Position numbers and translations under genes: made by a program. The notes below the pieces were generated by a model, which worked only from the letters and a program-made list of their open reading frames with translations, was not told where the DNA came from and made no database searches. Of a DNA stretch of 7,302 nucleotides, positions 1 through 6,624 are shown piece by piece. Source of the stretch: UBA1038 sp964480995 (lineage in GTDB: Bacteria; Bacillota; Clostridia; Christensenellales; Aristaeellaceae); NCBI GenBank assembly GCA_964480995.1, contig CAYZRZ010000110.1, positions 1-7,302 of the forward strand, read 5' to 3'. The first letter of the stretch is position 1. Every line of letters starts with the position of its first letter.

Positions 1-161
1 GCGCGCTTTTCATTGTCCCCTTGCCACTGGGGGGCGATGTCTTCCATCAACGCCTCGCCCAGCGCCTGGTGCAGCTGCCAATATTCAAGCGCTTCCAGCG
101 GGGTTTGAAATAGAAGCCCGGCCTTCTCCTCAGCCCTGGCGATCAGTCGATTCGCGTTCAT
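1..161 (-). CDS. Probable glycogen/maltodextrin phosphorylase (GlgP/MalP family), N-terminal fragment
   Basis: Only the first 53 codons are inside the window; the gene runs off the left edge. The visible protein has a helical start, then a TPLEALEYWQLHQALGEALM stretch followed by DIAPQWQGDNEKR. This resembles the N-terminus of GT35 alpha-glucan phosphorylases, where a helix with an 'LYxALGxAVM'-like pattern precedes '(I/V)xxxWxxTxExY'. By family knowledge the enzyme would be cytosolic, use pyridoxal phosphate, and release glucose-1-phosphate from maltodextrin or glycogen ends. The PLP lysine and active site lie outside the window, so the call rests on N-terminal similarity and context. The start is well supported: the ATG (161-159) overlaps the malQ stop as ATGA, with AAGGGAG at 176-170 eight bases upstream. 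Pairing with MalQ is classical, since MalQ makes the longer chains that the phosphorylase shortens. GlgP versus MalP cannot be decided here. Confidence 0.62.
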   Translation of the reverse strand, partial: MNANRLIARAEEKAGLLFQTPLEALEYWQLHQALGEALMEDIAPQWQGDNEKR

Positions 162-1630
162 GCTTTGTTCTCCCTTTCATGCTTCACATTCAGCTCAAGC
201 AGCTCTTTGGAAAGCCTGGCATTGACAGCGTCCGGCCTCATGCGCCAGGCCCAGTTGCCGCCAAGCGTGCCGGGCAGGTTCATGCGCGCGGAGCCGTCCA
301 GCCGCAGGATATCCTGCATGGGCAGGATCGAAAGCTGCGCGGGGCTGCCGAAGAGGGCCTGCATCATATGATCGGTGATGTCACTGCCCTTCTTCATGCC
401 CAGCAGGCGCGCGGCGGTTTCTTTTTCATCCTGACCGGCCTTGCTCCACCAGCCCAGCAGGGTATCGTTATCATGCGTGCCGGTATAGGCCACGCAGTGG
501 CGCTTGATGCGGTGCGGCCTGTGCGTATTGTCATCCCCGCCGGAAAAACCAAACGACAGCACCTTCATGCCGGGATAGCCGCAGTAGTCCAATAACAGTT
601 TTACTTTGTGATTCACCGCGCCCAGGTCTTCCGCGATGATGTTAAGCTGGGGCAGTTCTTTTTTTACTCTTCTAAAGAAATGGCGGCCCGGCCCGCGCCG
701 CCAGCAGCCGTTGCGGGCGGTGGAAGCCCCGTATGGCACGGCATAGTAGTTGGCAAAGCCGATGAAGTGGTCCACGCGGATCAGGTCATAATAGTCGCCC
801 ATGGCGCGCAGCCGGTTGATCCACCAGGCATAGCCAGTTCTTTTCAGCGCTTTCCAATCATAGAGCGGATTCCCCCACAGCTGGCCGTCGCGCGAGAAAT
901 AGTCCGGCGGCACGCCGGCCACGGCTTTTGGCTTCAGGTCCCTATCCAGCTGGAACTCGCCGGGGCTGGCCCAGCAGTCAGAGGAATCCATCGCCACATA
1001 GATGGGCATATCGCCGAAAATGCGTATACCCTGGCGGTTGGCGTAAGTTTTCAGCGCTCTCCACTGCTTAAAGAACAGGTACTGCACAAAGCTGTGATAG
1101 CGTATATCGTCTGAGAGCAGCTTTGAATACTTCTCCATCGCGTCCGGATTGCGCCGACGGATGCTTTCATCCGGCCAGTCCATCCAGGAGCCGCCGCCAA
1201 AATGGGTTTTAAGCGCCATGAACAGGCTGTAATCAGAGAGCCAATGGGCCTGGCCGGCGGCAAAGTCCGCTGCTTCTTTCAGCGTATGCCCGTCCGCGCG
1301 GTCAAAGGCCTCGCGCAGCTTGACCTCCTTGTTTGCCATGACGAGCGGATAATCGATCCGGTCGGCCGGCTTTACGGGGGCTTGCTTCGGGAGAAGCCCA
1401 TCATCCGCGAGCGTTTCAAGGTCAATCATAAAAGGGTTGCCGGCATAGGTGGAAAAGCTCTGATAGGGTGATTCGCCGTAACCCGTGGGGGATATGGGAA
1501 GTACCTGCCACACGCTCATGCCGGCAGACTTTAAGAAGTCCGCGAATGCAAAGGCACTCTTTCCCAGGGTACCGATGCCCTCCGCTCCGGGAAGGGATGT
1601 GATATGGAGGAGGATGCCGCTTTGGCGCAT
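158..1630 (-). CDS. malQ: 4-alpha-glucanotransferase (amylomaltase, GH77)
   Basis: This 490-residue cytosolic enzyme moves alpha-1,4-glucan segments between maltodextrins, releasing glucose and making longer chains that a phosphorylase can attack. It is a full-length GH77 protein, close to the roughly 500 residues of bacterial amylomaltases. It opens with the family-typical RQSGILLHITSLPG, then has WQVLPISPTGYGESPYQ (41-57), GDMPIYVAMDSSDCW (206-220) and WGNPLYDW (252-259). All three catalytic carboxylates are visible: nucleophile D287 in LIRVDHF, acid/base E334 in IIAEDLG, and the stabilising D387 in GTHDND. The start ATG is preceded by AAAGGA (1646-1641) at a 10-base spacing. The gene starts 29 bp after the ATPase gene and its TGA overlaps the next start by 4 bp, so it is part of the operon. 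Nothing looks truncated or mutated. Confidence 0.97.
   Translation of the reverse strand: MRQSGILLHITSLPGAEGIGTLGKSAFAFADFLKSAGMSVWQVLPISPTGYGESPYQSFSTYAGNPFMIDLETLADDGLLPKQAPVKPADRIDYPLVMANKEVKLREAFDRADGHTLKEAADFAAGQAHWLSDYSLFMALKTHFGGGSWMDWPDESIRRRNPDAMEKYSKLLSDDIRYHSFVQYLFFKQWRALKTYANRQGIRIFGDMPIYVAMDSSDCWASPGEFQLDRDLKPKAVAGVPPDYFSRDGQLWGNPLYDWKALKRTGYAWWINRLRAMGDYYDLIRVDHFIGFANYYAVPYGASTARNGCWRRGPGRHFFRRVKKELPQLNIIAEDLGAVNHKVKLLLDYCGYPGMKVLSFGFSGGDDNTHRPHRIKRHCVAYTGTHDNDTLLGWWSKAGQDEKETAARLLGMKKGSDITDHMMQALFGSPAQLSILPMQDILRLDGSARMNLPGTLGGNWAWRMRPDAVNARLSKELLELNVKHERENKA
170..176 (-). promoter_or_regulatory. Ribosome binding site of the phosphorylase gene, inside the malQ end
   Basis: AAGGGAG on the minus strand lies within the last codons of malQ, 8 bases before the ATG at 161. 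With the ATGA stop/start overlap it fixes this start and suggests translational coupling with malQ. Confidence 0.7.
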
Positions 1631-1659
1631 TCTTGCGGGTTCCTTTCTATTTATGCAAA

Positions 1660-2784
1660 TCAGTACAGCAAGCTCTCTTCTGTTTGGGGATTGAACAAAT
1701 GAACCACCTTGCTCTGGAAGCTGAAGTAAAGCTTGCTTTCGGCGACCAGCGCGCTTCGCTGCGAGGGACTCAGGTCCATTGTGGGGATACGCAGGATGAT
1801 GTTTTGGTTGTCATTCATGACCACGTGCAGGTTGAGCTCGCTGCCCATCATCTCATTGACGGCCAGCGTGCAGGCCAGAGCGTTGCTGTGATCTTCAAAC
1901 AAGACATGCGTATGTTCAGGACGAACACCCAGCAGCACGTTCATGCTTTGTACCTTTTTGGCCCTTAGCCGTTCGCACTTTTCTTCATCCAATGGCAGGC
2001 TCATCCCGGGCAGTTCCACGCTGTATCCCTGCCCTAGTGAAACGAGCCGGGCACGGAATATGTTCATCTGGGGGCTGCCGATGAATCCCGCGACGAATAG
2101 ATTGATCGGATGGTCAAATACTTCCTGCGGCGTGCCGACCTGCTGGATAAAACCATCCTTCATGATCACGATGCGGTCACCCAGTGTCATGGCCTCTGTC
2201 TGATCGTGGGTGACATACACAAAGGTGGTGTCCAGGCGCCGGCGCAGCAGGATGATCTCAGCGCGCATTTGGTTGCGCAGTTTGGCGTCAAGGTTTGACA
2301 GCGGCTCATCCATCAGGAAAACCTGCGGCTCGCGCACGATCGCCCGGCCTATGGCCACGCGCTGCCGCTGACCGCCGGAAAGCGCTTTGGGCTTGCGGTC
2401 CAGGTACTCCTCGATGCCCAGGATGCGCGCGGCCTGGACCACCCTGCGGTGCACTTCTTCTTGCTTGATTTTACGGATGCGCAGGCTGAAGGCCAGGTTC
2501 TCATACACGCTGATATGGGGGTAGAGCGCGTAGTTTTGGAAGACCATGGCGATGTCGCGGTCCTTGGGCTCGACATCGTTCACCACGCGGTCGCCGATTT
2601 TCATGGTGCCCTCGGTTATGTCCTCAAGCCCCGCGATCATCCGCAGGGTGGTGGATTTGCCGCAGCCGGAAGGGCCGACAAATACGACAAACTCCTTGTC
2701 CTTGATTTCAAGGTTAAAATCCTGAACGGCGACTACATTGTTATCATAAATCTTCTTGATGTGTTCAAGTGTTACGCTTGCCAT
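1660..2784 (-). CDS. msmX: Sugar ABC importer ATPase, MsmX/MsmK/UgpC type
   Basis: The 374-residue ATPase powers the MalFG-type importer and is bound to the cytoplasmic face of the two permeases. All nucleotide-binding motifs are intact and in order: Walker A GPSGCGKST (37-45), Q-loop Q83, signature LSGGQ (135-139), Walker B VFLMDE (155-160), D-loop SNLD (163-166) and switch H193. A C-terminal region from about residue 235, with LLGVRPEHTHV, fits the TOBE/OB regulatory domain of the MalK/UgpC/MsmX (CUT1) family; the length is normal. The start is marked by AGGAGG (2798-2793), whose first A is the last base of the malG stop codon, with an 8-base spacing to ATG. In Bacillus and streptococci this ATPase is often encoded away from the importers and shared among several; here it sits in the operon, which suggests a dedicated role but does not exclude sharing. 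EIIA or regulator contacts cannot be judged from the sequence. Confidence 0.95.
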   Translation of the reverse strand: MASVTLEHIKKIYDNNVVAVQDFNLEIKDKEFVVFVGPSGCGKSTTLRMIAGLEDITEGTMKIGDRVVNDVEPKDRDIAMVFQNYALYPHISVYENLAFSLRIRKIKQEEVHRRVVQAARILGIEEYLDRKPKALSGGQRQRVAIGRAIVREPQVFLMDEPLSNLDAKLRNQMRAEIILLRRRLDTTFVYVTHDQTEAMTLGDRIVIMKDGFIQQVGTPQEVFDHPINLFVAGFIGSPQMNIFRARLVSLGQGYSVELPGMSLPLDEEKCERLRAKKVQSMNVLLGVRPEHTHVLFEDHSNALACTLAVNEMMGSELNLHVVMNDNQNIILRIPTMDLSPSQRSALVAESKLYFSFQSKVVHLFNPQTEESLLY

Positions 2785-2792
2785 CTGTCATT

Positions 2793-2798
2793 CCTCCT
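2793..2798 (-). promoter_or_regulatory. Ribosome binding site of the ATPase gene, overlapping the malG stop
   Basis: A perfect AGGAGG on the minus strand shares one base with the malG TGA stop (2800-2798) and lies 8 bases before the ATPase ATG. A ribosome ending malG would cover this site, so the two genes are probably translated in a coupled way. Confidence 0.8.
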
Positions 2799-3742
2799 CA
2801 ACCTTTTACGGCGCCGCCCGTCACGCCTTCAACATAATACCGCTGCATCACCAGAAACAGCGCGGTGATGGGGATAGCCACCAGCACGCCGCCGGCGCAG
2901 AACCGGGTAAAGTAACCCTGATAGTCCAGCGTGTTGACCCACCGGTACAAGCCGACGGCCACGTTGTAGCTGTCGCTTCGGCCGAACGCCACATAGGAGG
3001 CAAACACATAATCCCCCCAGGGCCCCATAAACCCCAACAGAATCGTATAGATGACGATGGGCTTGGCCAAGGGCATGATGATCCTTTTGAATACATAATA
3101 CCGCGAGGCGCCGTCAATGCGCGCGGACTCGTCCAGCGACTTGGGTATCGTGTCAAAAAAGCCCTTGGATATATAGTAGCCCATGCCCGAACTGGCGCAG
3201 TAGATGAGGATAAGGCCGGGAATGGCGCCTTCCTGCGTCAGGCCAAGCGATTTGAGCAAAAAGTACAGCGCGATCATGGTCAGAAAGCCCGGGAACATGC
3301 CCAGCACCAGGATCATATTCATGATGAACCGGCGGCCTCTGAAACGCAGGCGGCTCAATACATAGCTGACCGAGAGCACCATCCCGGTCTGTATAACGGA
3401 GCTAAACAGCGAAATGATCAGCGTGTTGCTGTACCAGCGCAGATAGGTGCCGTCTTCAAACAGGAAGCGGTAGTTATCCAGCAAGAAGGCCTTGGGGAGG
3501 AGGTAGCTGACCATGCCGCCGTCTTCCGTCAGGTAGGAGCGGAAGGATTGAAGCACCAGAAACACAAACGGCGCCAGCCAGATCACGCTGATGACTGACA
3601 GGAGGATATAAATGCCTCTGTTCACCCTGCGTTCGTGGGTTTTCTTGTTTCGCAGCTTGGGCGGGTGGACTTCACGGATCACGCCGGCTTCATGGTCGAT
3701 GACGATATCGATTTCGGGTATACTGCCCTGTTTAGCCATCAT
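2798..3742 (-). CDS. malG: Maltodextrin-type ABC transporter permease, MalG family
   Basis: This 314-residue inner-membrane permease forms the translocation channel with the MalF partner. About 43 mostly polar N-terminal residues come first. The first membrane segment is near 44-65 (IYILLSVISVIWLAPFVFLV), and further hydrophobic segments follow near 105-130, 140-163, 174-192, 229-250 and 283-300, giving the six-span MalG layout. The EAA loop that docks on the ATPase is at about 205-228 (ESARIDGASRYYVFKRIIMP), and the protein ends in the family-typical GVTGGAVKG. Two consecutive ATGs (3742-3740 and 3739-3737) are possible starts; the first is chosen because GAGGAGGA (3756-3749) is ideally placed. 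It forms an ATGA overlap with the malF stop. GanQ-like permeases for galacto-oligosaccharides look similar, so the substrate comes from the neighbours rather than this protein. Confidence 0.95.
   Translation of the reverse strand: MMAKQGSIPEIDIVIDHEAGVIREVHPPKLRNKKTHERRVNRGIYILLSVISVIWLAPFVFLVLQSFRSYLTEDGGMVSYLLPKAFLLDNYRFLFEDGTYLRWYSNTLIISLFSSVIQTGMVLSVSYVLSRLRFRGRRFIMNMILVLGMFPGFLTMIALYFLLKSLGLTQEGAIPGLILIYCASSGMGYYISKGFFDTIPKSLDESARIDGASRYYVFKRIIMPLAKPIVIYTILLGFMGPWGDYVFASYVAFGRSDSYNVAVGLYRWVNTLDYQGYFTRFCAGGVLVAIPITALFLVMQRYYVEGVTGGAVKG
3111..3130 (-). repeat. 20-bp direct repeat, copy in malG (EAA loop)
   Basis: ccgtcaatgcgcgcggactc on the plus strand is identical to 4070-4089 in malF. 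On the coding strand it encodes ESARIDG, the core of the EAA motif in both permeases. It is best explained by paralogy and strong protein constraint together with the same codon choice, but it is long enough to mislead a short-word assembler. Confidence 0.85.
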
Positions 3743-5231
3743 TGGAAATCCTCCTCATTCTTCACTGACGGGATCATATTGTAGACCAGAAGATTGATTG
3801 CCGCAGTGATGATGAACACAATAACGCCGATGACTGCCGCCAGTTTGTAGTTGGTATCCGTGACCGTCATCTTGTACAGCCAGGTGATCAGCAGATCCGT
3901 ATAGCCCGCGTTGCCCGACAGTTCCATGGACAAGGGCCTGCCCCCGGACAAGAGGAAAATGACATTGAAGTTGTTGATGTTGCCGATAAAGCTGGTCAGA
4001 AGATAAGGCCCCGTTACAAACAGCATGTAGGGCAGGGTGATCTTGGCGTAAGTCTGCAGGGCGTTCGCACCGTCAATGCGCGCGGACTCATACAAATCGG
4101 CCGGTATGTTCATCAGGATGCCGGTGGCAATCAGCATCAGGTAGGGGATGCCTATCCAGATGTTGATGATGATGATGGTCACCCGCGCCCAGGTACCGTC
4201 CGTCCAGAAGGGCAGAGGCTTGGCGATCCATCCCCNNNNNNNNNNCATTGTATCAGATAGCTGTTGATCAGGCCGTCCGCCGCGAACATCTTGGAGACAT
4301 ACAGAAGGCTGACAAACTGCGGTATCGCGATGGTCATCACCAGGATGGTACGCCACATCTTCTTGAGCCTGATACCCTTTTTGTTGATCATAATGGCGAC
4401 CAGCATGCCCAGGAAATAGTTGAGGAAGGTGGCGAAAAACGCCCACACGAGGGTCCACAGCAGCACTTGGGAAAAGGTATCCCCATAGTTCGCGCTGCCG
4501 CCGGACAGCATGCTTTTAAAGTTGCTCAGGCCAACCCAGGTAAACAGCTTGCCCGGCGGCTGATGCGTGTAATCATAGTTGGTAAAGGCAACCAGAACCA
4601 TGAAAATGATGGGGATGATGGTGAAGGCAAAGATGCCCAGCATCGGCAGGGCCAGCAGCGTCTTGTGAAACTGGCTGTCGGCGAGTGTTGCGAGATCGCC
4701 TCTGATGCCTCTGAGCTTTTTTCCGCTTGCGATGATTTGCTGGCTGATTCTGTTCTGCTTGATGTTCATCCGCCAGGTATAAAGGAAGGCAATAATGAAA
4801 AAGACGGTGATGATGCCATACAGCAGGATCAGGAAACTGTTATCCCCGTAGGTCGTGACGCGGCCCTGCCTGGATGTCTCCACTGTCCCCAGCGTGTTCA
4901 TCTTGGCCAGGTAGGCAGCGCCGAAGAACAGCATATACAGCAAGAAAACGATCTGAAATACGAAAAACAACAGACCACGCAGGAACTGCCCGCGCGCCAT
5001 TGAGCCAAAACCCATGATAAAAAAAGAGGCGCGCGTTTTCCAGTCACCCTTGACGAACGTATTGAACACATCAGCGGTATCACTGCTTATTTTTTTCACG
5101 AACCGGACGGATCCCCTGGCCAGCTTCCTCAGCCCGCCGCCTGCCTTGCCCGGCAGGCTGCGCAGCTTTTTACGCAGCGTATACATCATGCGCCGGCCTT
5201 TGCTTAACTTCAGGTACTCAAGATCAGCCAT
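3739..5231 (-). CDS. malF: Maltodextrin-type ABC transporter permease, MalF family, interrupted by an assembly gap
   Basis: This is the second membrane subunit of the importer. Residues 1-328 are read from 5231 to 4248 and the rest, in another frame, from 4235 to the TGA at 3741-3739; the N run lies between. A basic N-terminal tail of about 85 residues is followed by hydrophobic segments near 86-108, 132-152, 192-216, 255-282 and 293-314. Past the gap come three more hydrophobic segments and the EAA loop (YESARIDGANALQTYAKITL, about 4092-4033), giving an eight-span MalF layout. If the gap hides nothing, the protein is about 493 residues, nearer E. coli MalF (514) than short Gram-positive homologues. 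The start at 5231 has only a weak site (AAGG, then GGTGAT), and a later double ATG at codons 15-16 is possible. The stop overlaps the malG start by 4 bp. The frame change is an assembly effect, not a pseudogene. Confidence 0.92.
3749..3756 (-). promoter_or_regulatory. Ribosome binding site of malG
   Basis: GAGGAGGA on the minus strand lies inside the end of malF, 6 bases before the first of two tandem ATG codons. The spacing favours the upstream ATG, which gives the ATGA overlap. Confidence 0.75.
4070..4089 (-). repeat. 20-bp direct repeat, copy in malF (EAA loop)
   Basis: Second exact copy of the EAA-core repeat, 959 bp from the copy in malG and in the same orientation. It encodes the same ESARIDG residues that contact the ATPase. 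Confidence 0.85.
4236..4245. other. Assembly gap (10 Ns) inside malF
   Basis: Ten Ns break the malF reading frame. The flanking frames differ, so the true number of bases between the flanks must be 2 modulo 3, not 10. The left-in-transcript flank ends CAATG and the right begins GGGGATGG. Sharing one G gives CAA TGG GGA TGG, which reads Q-W-G-W and keeps the frame. The gap is therefore probably a fixed-size placeholder with little or no real sequence missing. Confidence 0.9.
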
Positions 5232-5274
5232 GTCATCACCAACCTTATCTGAATCAATCAGGCGTGAATAGAAT

Positions 5275-5304
5275 CGGGCCGGGGGGATGAATCCCCCCAG
5301 CCCG
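5275..5304 (-). promoter_or_regulatory. Strong hairpin in the malE-malF gap (mRNA stabiliser or partial terminator)
   Basis: In the transcript, CGGGCUGGGGGGA pairs with UCCCCCCGGCCCG around a UUCA loop. This gives a continuous 13-bp stem with one G-U wobble. It begins 12 bases after the malE stop (5319-5317). The downstream sequence is AUUCUAUUCACG, not a clean U-run, so it is not a textbook intrinsic terminator. By analogy with the malE-malF spacer of E. coli and many binding-protein operons, it probably protects the malE message from 3' decay or lets only some transcripts continue, giving more binding protein than permease. The stem is seen directly; the role is inferred. Confidence 0.75.
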
Positions 5305-5316
5305 ACAAGAGGAAGT

Positions 5317-6537
5317 TTATTTGGTGACCAGGCTGATCAGGACATCCTGGAACTGAGTCAGCCTTTCCATCAGCTGGTCATCGGTCAGGTCATTGAGCTT
5401 GCCGGCGATGACATCATCGCCCAGACCCGTGGCGGTGGACCAGTAATCGTTGGGGTACTGGCCCTGGCCGTAAGCGAAGTTGAGCTGCGCGGCAAGCGCG
5501 GAGAGGGCGATATCAGCCTTGACAGCATCCAGCTGCTGGGCTTTGAGGTTCGACGGGCCCCAGCCGGCCAGCTCATAGCGGGCGGCCTGGACTTCTTCAC
5601 CGGTCAGGTAGAGCGCCAGCGCGTCGCAGGCCGCCAGCTTTGCTTCATCAATCTGGGGCTTGACACCCAGCATTTTGAATCCGCCAAAGCCGCTGAGCTG
5701 ATAGTCGGTCCCGTCCACGTTGAAGGTGGGCAGCTTAGTTGCGGCAAAGTTGTCGCCAAAGGCAGCCTGAACGGTTGCGCTGTCCCATACGCCATCAACG
5801 ATCGCGGCGTAGTCGGACGCGTTGGACGCGGAGGAGCCGTTGACAAAGGCCGGATGCTTGGCCGTGGCGATCATGCCCTTGAGGGCGGCGATGCCTTCGG
5901 GGGTGGCGTAGTTGACGTTGGCTTTGACCAGGTTGCCGGCATCGTCCACATCATAGGTGACCATGGCGCCTGTGCCAAAGAAGAAGGCGGTCTGGTACCA
6001 GCCGGAGTTGATCTCCATGTAGAACTTCTTGCCGGCAGCGTTCGCCTGATCGAGTACGCCTTCCAGGGTGGAAGGATCAGTGATGACGGACTTGTCATAG
6101 TACAGGAAATAGCCGTTGTCGCTTGTCATGGGGTAGGCGTACATCATACCGCCCAGGGTGACTGCTGCGACGGAACCGCCGTCGTTTTCCTGTGCGACGA
6201 TGGCCGCGTTTTCTTCGGACAGCTCAACCAGGGCGCCGGCGGCCACCAGGCGGGCCAGCTGGTCCTGGGCAAAACCGAAGATATCGGCGCCGCCTTCCAC
6301 GTCGGTGATCAGGTTGGTAGCCGCTTCGCCTTCGCCGACCGGTTCAACCTGCACGGTCATCCCGGCATACTCAGGGTGCGCGGCCTTGAACTCTTCCGTC
6401 TTGGCCTTGGTCAGATCTACCATCGCGTCGGCGACCCAAATCTTCACTTCGCCCGAGAAACCTTCTGCGGATGCGGTGAAACTGACCAGGGAAAGGATCA
6501 TAACCAGGGATAAGACTGCCGCGAATAATCTCTTCAT
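5317..6537 (-). CDS. malE: MalE-like extracellular sugar-binding protein with a type I signal peptide
   Basis: This 406-residue binding protein captures oligosaccharides outside the membrane and delivers them to the MalF/MalG permeases. The signal peptide has a KR start, a hydrophobic core (LFAAVLSLVMILSLVSF) and a likely cut after TASA (residue 24). There is no lipobox cysteine; the only cysteine I see is near residue 304. Family features follow: GGADIFGFAQDQLARLVAAG (82-101), matching the MalE 'DIxFWAHDRxGxxAxxGLL' stretch; YPMTSDNGYFLYYDKS (135-150); SGWYQTAFFFGTGA (178-191), equivalent to the Trp-rich ligand segment; and an SGFGGFKMLG hinge region (282-291). The start has a perfect AGGAGG at 6549-6544, 6 bases away. 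It is the first gene after the promoter. Maltodextrin is the likely ligand given MalQ downstream, but related galacto-oligosaccharide binders cannot be excluded. Confidence 0.93.
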   Translation of the reverse strand: MKRLFAAVLSLVMILSLVSFTASAEGFSGEVKIWVADAMVDLTKAKTEEFKAAHPEYAGMTVQVEPVGEGEAATNLITDVEGGADIFGFAQDQLARLVAAGALVELSEENAAIVAQENDGGSVAAVTLGGMMYAYPMTSDNGYFLYYDKSVITDPSTLEGVLDQANAAGKKFYMEINSGWYQTAFFFGTGAMVTYDVDDAGNLVKANVNYATPEGIAALKGMIATAKHPAFVNGSSASNASDYAAIVDGVWDSATVQAAFGDNFAATKLPTFNVDGTDYQLSGFGGFKMLGVKPQIDEAKLAACDALALYLTGEEVQAARYELAGWGPSNLKAQQLDAVKADIALSALAAQLNFAYGQGQYPNDYWSTATGLGDDVIAGKLNDLTDDQLMERLTQFQDVLISLVTK

Positions 6538-6543
6538 GAGAAT

Positions 6544-6549
6544 CCTCCT
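6544..6549 (-). promoter_or_regulatory. Ribosome binding site of malE
   Basis: A perfect AGGAGG within AAAAGGAGGA on the minus strand lies 6 bases before the malE ATG. It lies 5 bases downstream of an 18-bp dyad, so folding or protein binding there could affect access to it. Confidence 0.9.
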
Positions 6550-6554
6550 TTTAT

Positions 6555-6572
6555 ATGAGTGCTAACACTCAT
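6555..6572 (-). promoter_or_regulatory. 18-bp perfect-arm dyad before the malE ribosome binding site
   Basis: ATGAGTGCTAACACTCAT (plus strand) has perfect 7-bp arms, ATGAGTG and CACTCAT, around a 4-base centre. It lies in the leader about 36-53 bases after the predicted transcription start. It could be a repressor operator acting as a roadblock, or an RNA hairpin next to the ribosome binding site. It contains a 9-base match to one half of the CIRCE element but in the wrong arrangement for CIRCE. The regulator is unknown. Confidence 0.6.
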
Positions 6573-6583
6573 TTTGTGTAAGA

Positions 6584-6604
6584 GAAAAGGTTGAAAACCT
6601 TTTC
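6584..6604 (-). promoter_or_regulatory. Leader hairpin upstream of malE
   Basis: GAAAAGGTT and AACCTTTTC form a 9-bp stem with a 3-base loop, starting about 4 bases after the predicted transcription start. In the transcript the stem runs into UCUU, so it resembles a weak, AU-rich terminator. It could stabilise the 5' end of the message, slow polymerase, or stop transcripts arriving from the upstream gene. Stem seen directly; function inferred. Confidence 0.5.
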
Positions 6605-6606
6605 AG

Positions 6607-6624
6607 ATGCTAAAATCATAGCAT
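6607..6624. promoter_or_regulatory. 18-bp dyad covering the malE -10 box (candidate operator)
   Basis: ATGCTAAAATCATAGCAT has perfect 6-bp arms, ATGCTA and TAGCAT, separated by 6 bases. The -10 hexamer (6620-6615) lies inside it, so a dimeric repressor bound here would block RNA polymerase. Its centre is 52 bp from the centre of the dyad at 6555-6572, close to five helical turns, and both contain TGCTAA. No regulator gene is present in the window, and the site does not match a LacI-family or CcpA consensus well. Confidence 0.5.

Noticed and set aside
2756..3598. A 280-codon open frame on the plus strand opposite malG
   Set aside because: The product is low in hydrophobic order and rich in H, Q, D and G, as expected from the reverse complement of membrane-protein codons; no motif is visible.
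4248..5003. A 251-codon open frame on the plus strand opposite malF
   Set aside because: Another antisense shadow of a membrane protein. It begins at the assembly gap and has no family features.
3739..5231. malF as a frameshifted pseudogene
   Set aside because: The frame change coincides exactly with the run of Ns, and both sides are well conserved in character up to the gap.
5275..5304. Canonical rho-independent terminator ending the transcript after malE
   Set aside because: The stem is strong but not followed by a run of T on the coding strand, and malF to the phosphorylase gene have no other evident promoter in the 85-bp gap.
5287..6513. A 408-codon open frame on the plus strand, fully antisense to malE
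   Set aside because: It mirrors the malE codons, lacks a recognisable family or good ribosome binding site, and GC-rich genes often leave long open antisense frames. malE has clear family motifs, a signal peptide and a promoter.
6555..6572. CIRCE (HrcA) heat-shock operator, because GAGTGCTAA is present
   Set aside because: CIRCE is TTAGCACTC, nine bases, then GAGTGCTAA. Here the arms are in the opposite order with a 4-base centre, so only one half-site word is shared.
6555..6572. CcpA catabolite-response (cre) site
   Set aside because: The best alignment misses the central CG and one outer base of the consensus; it is too weak to call.
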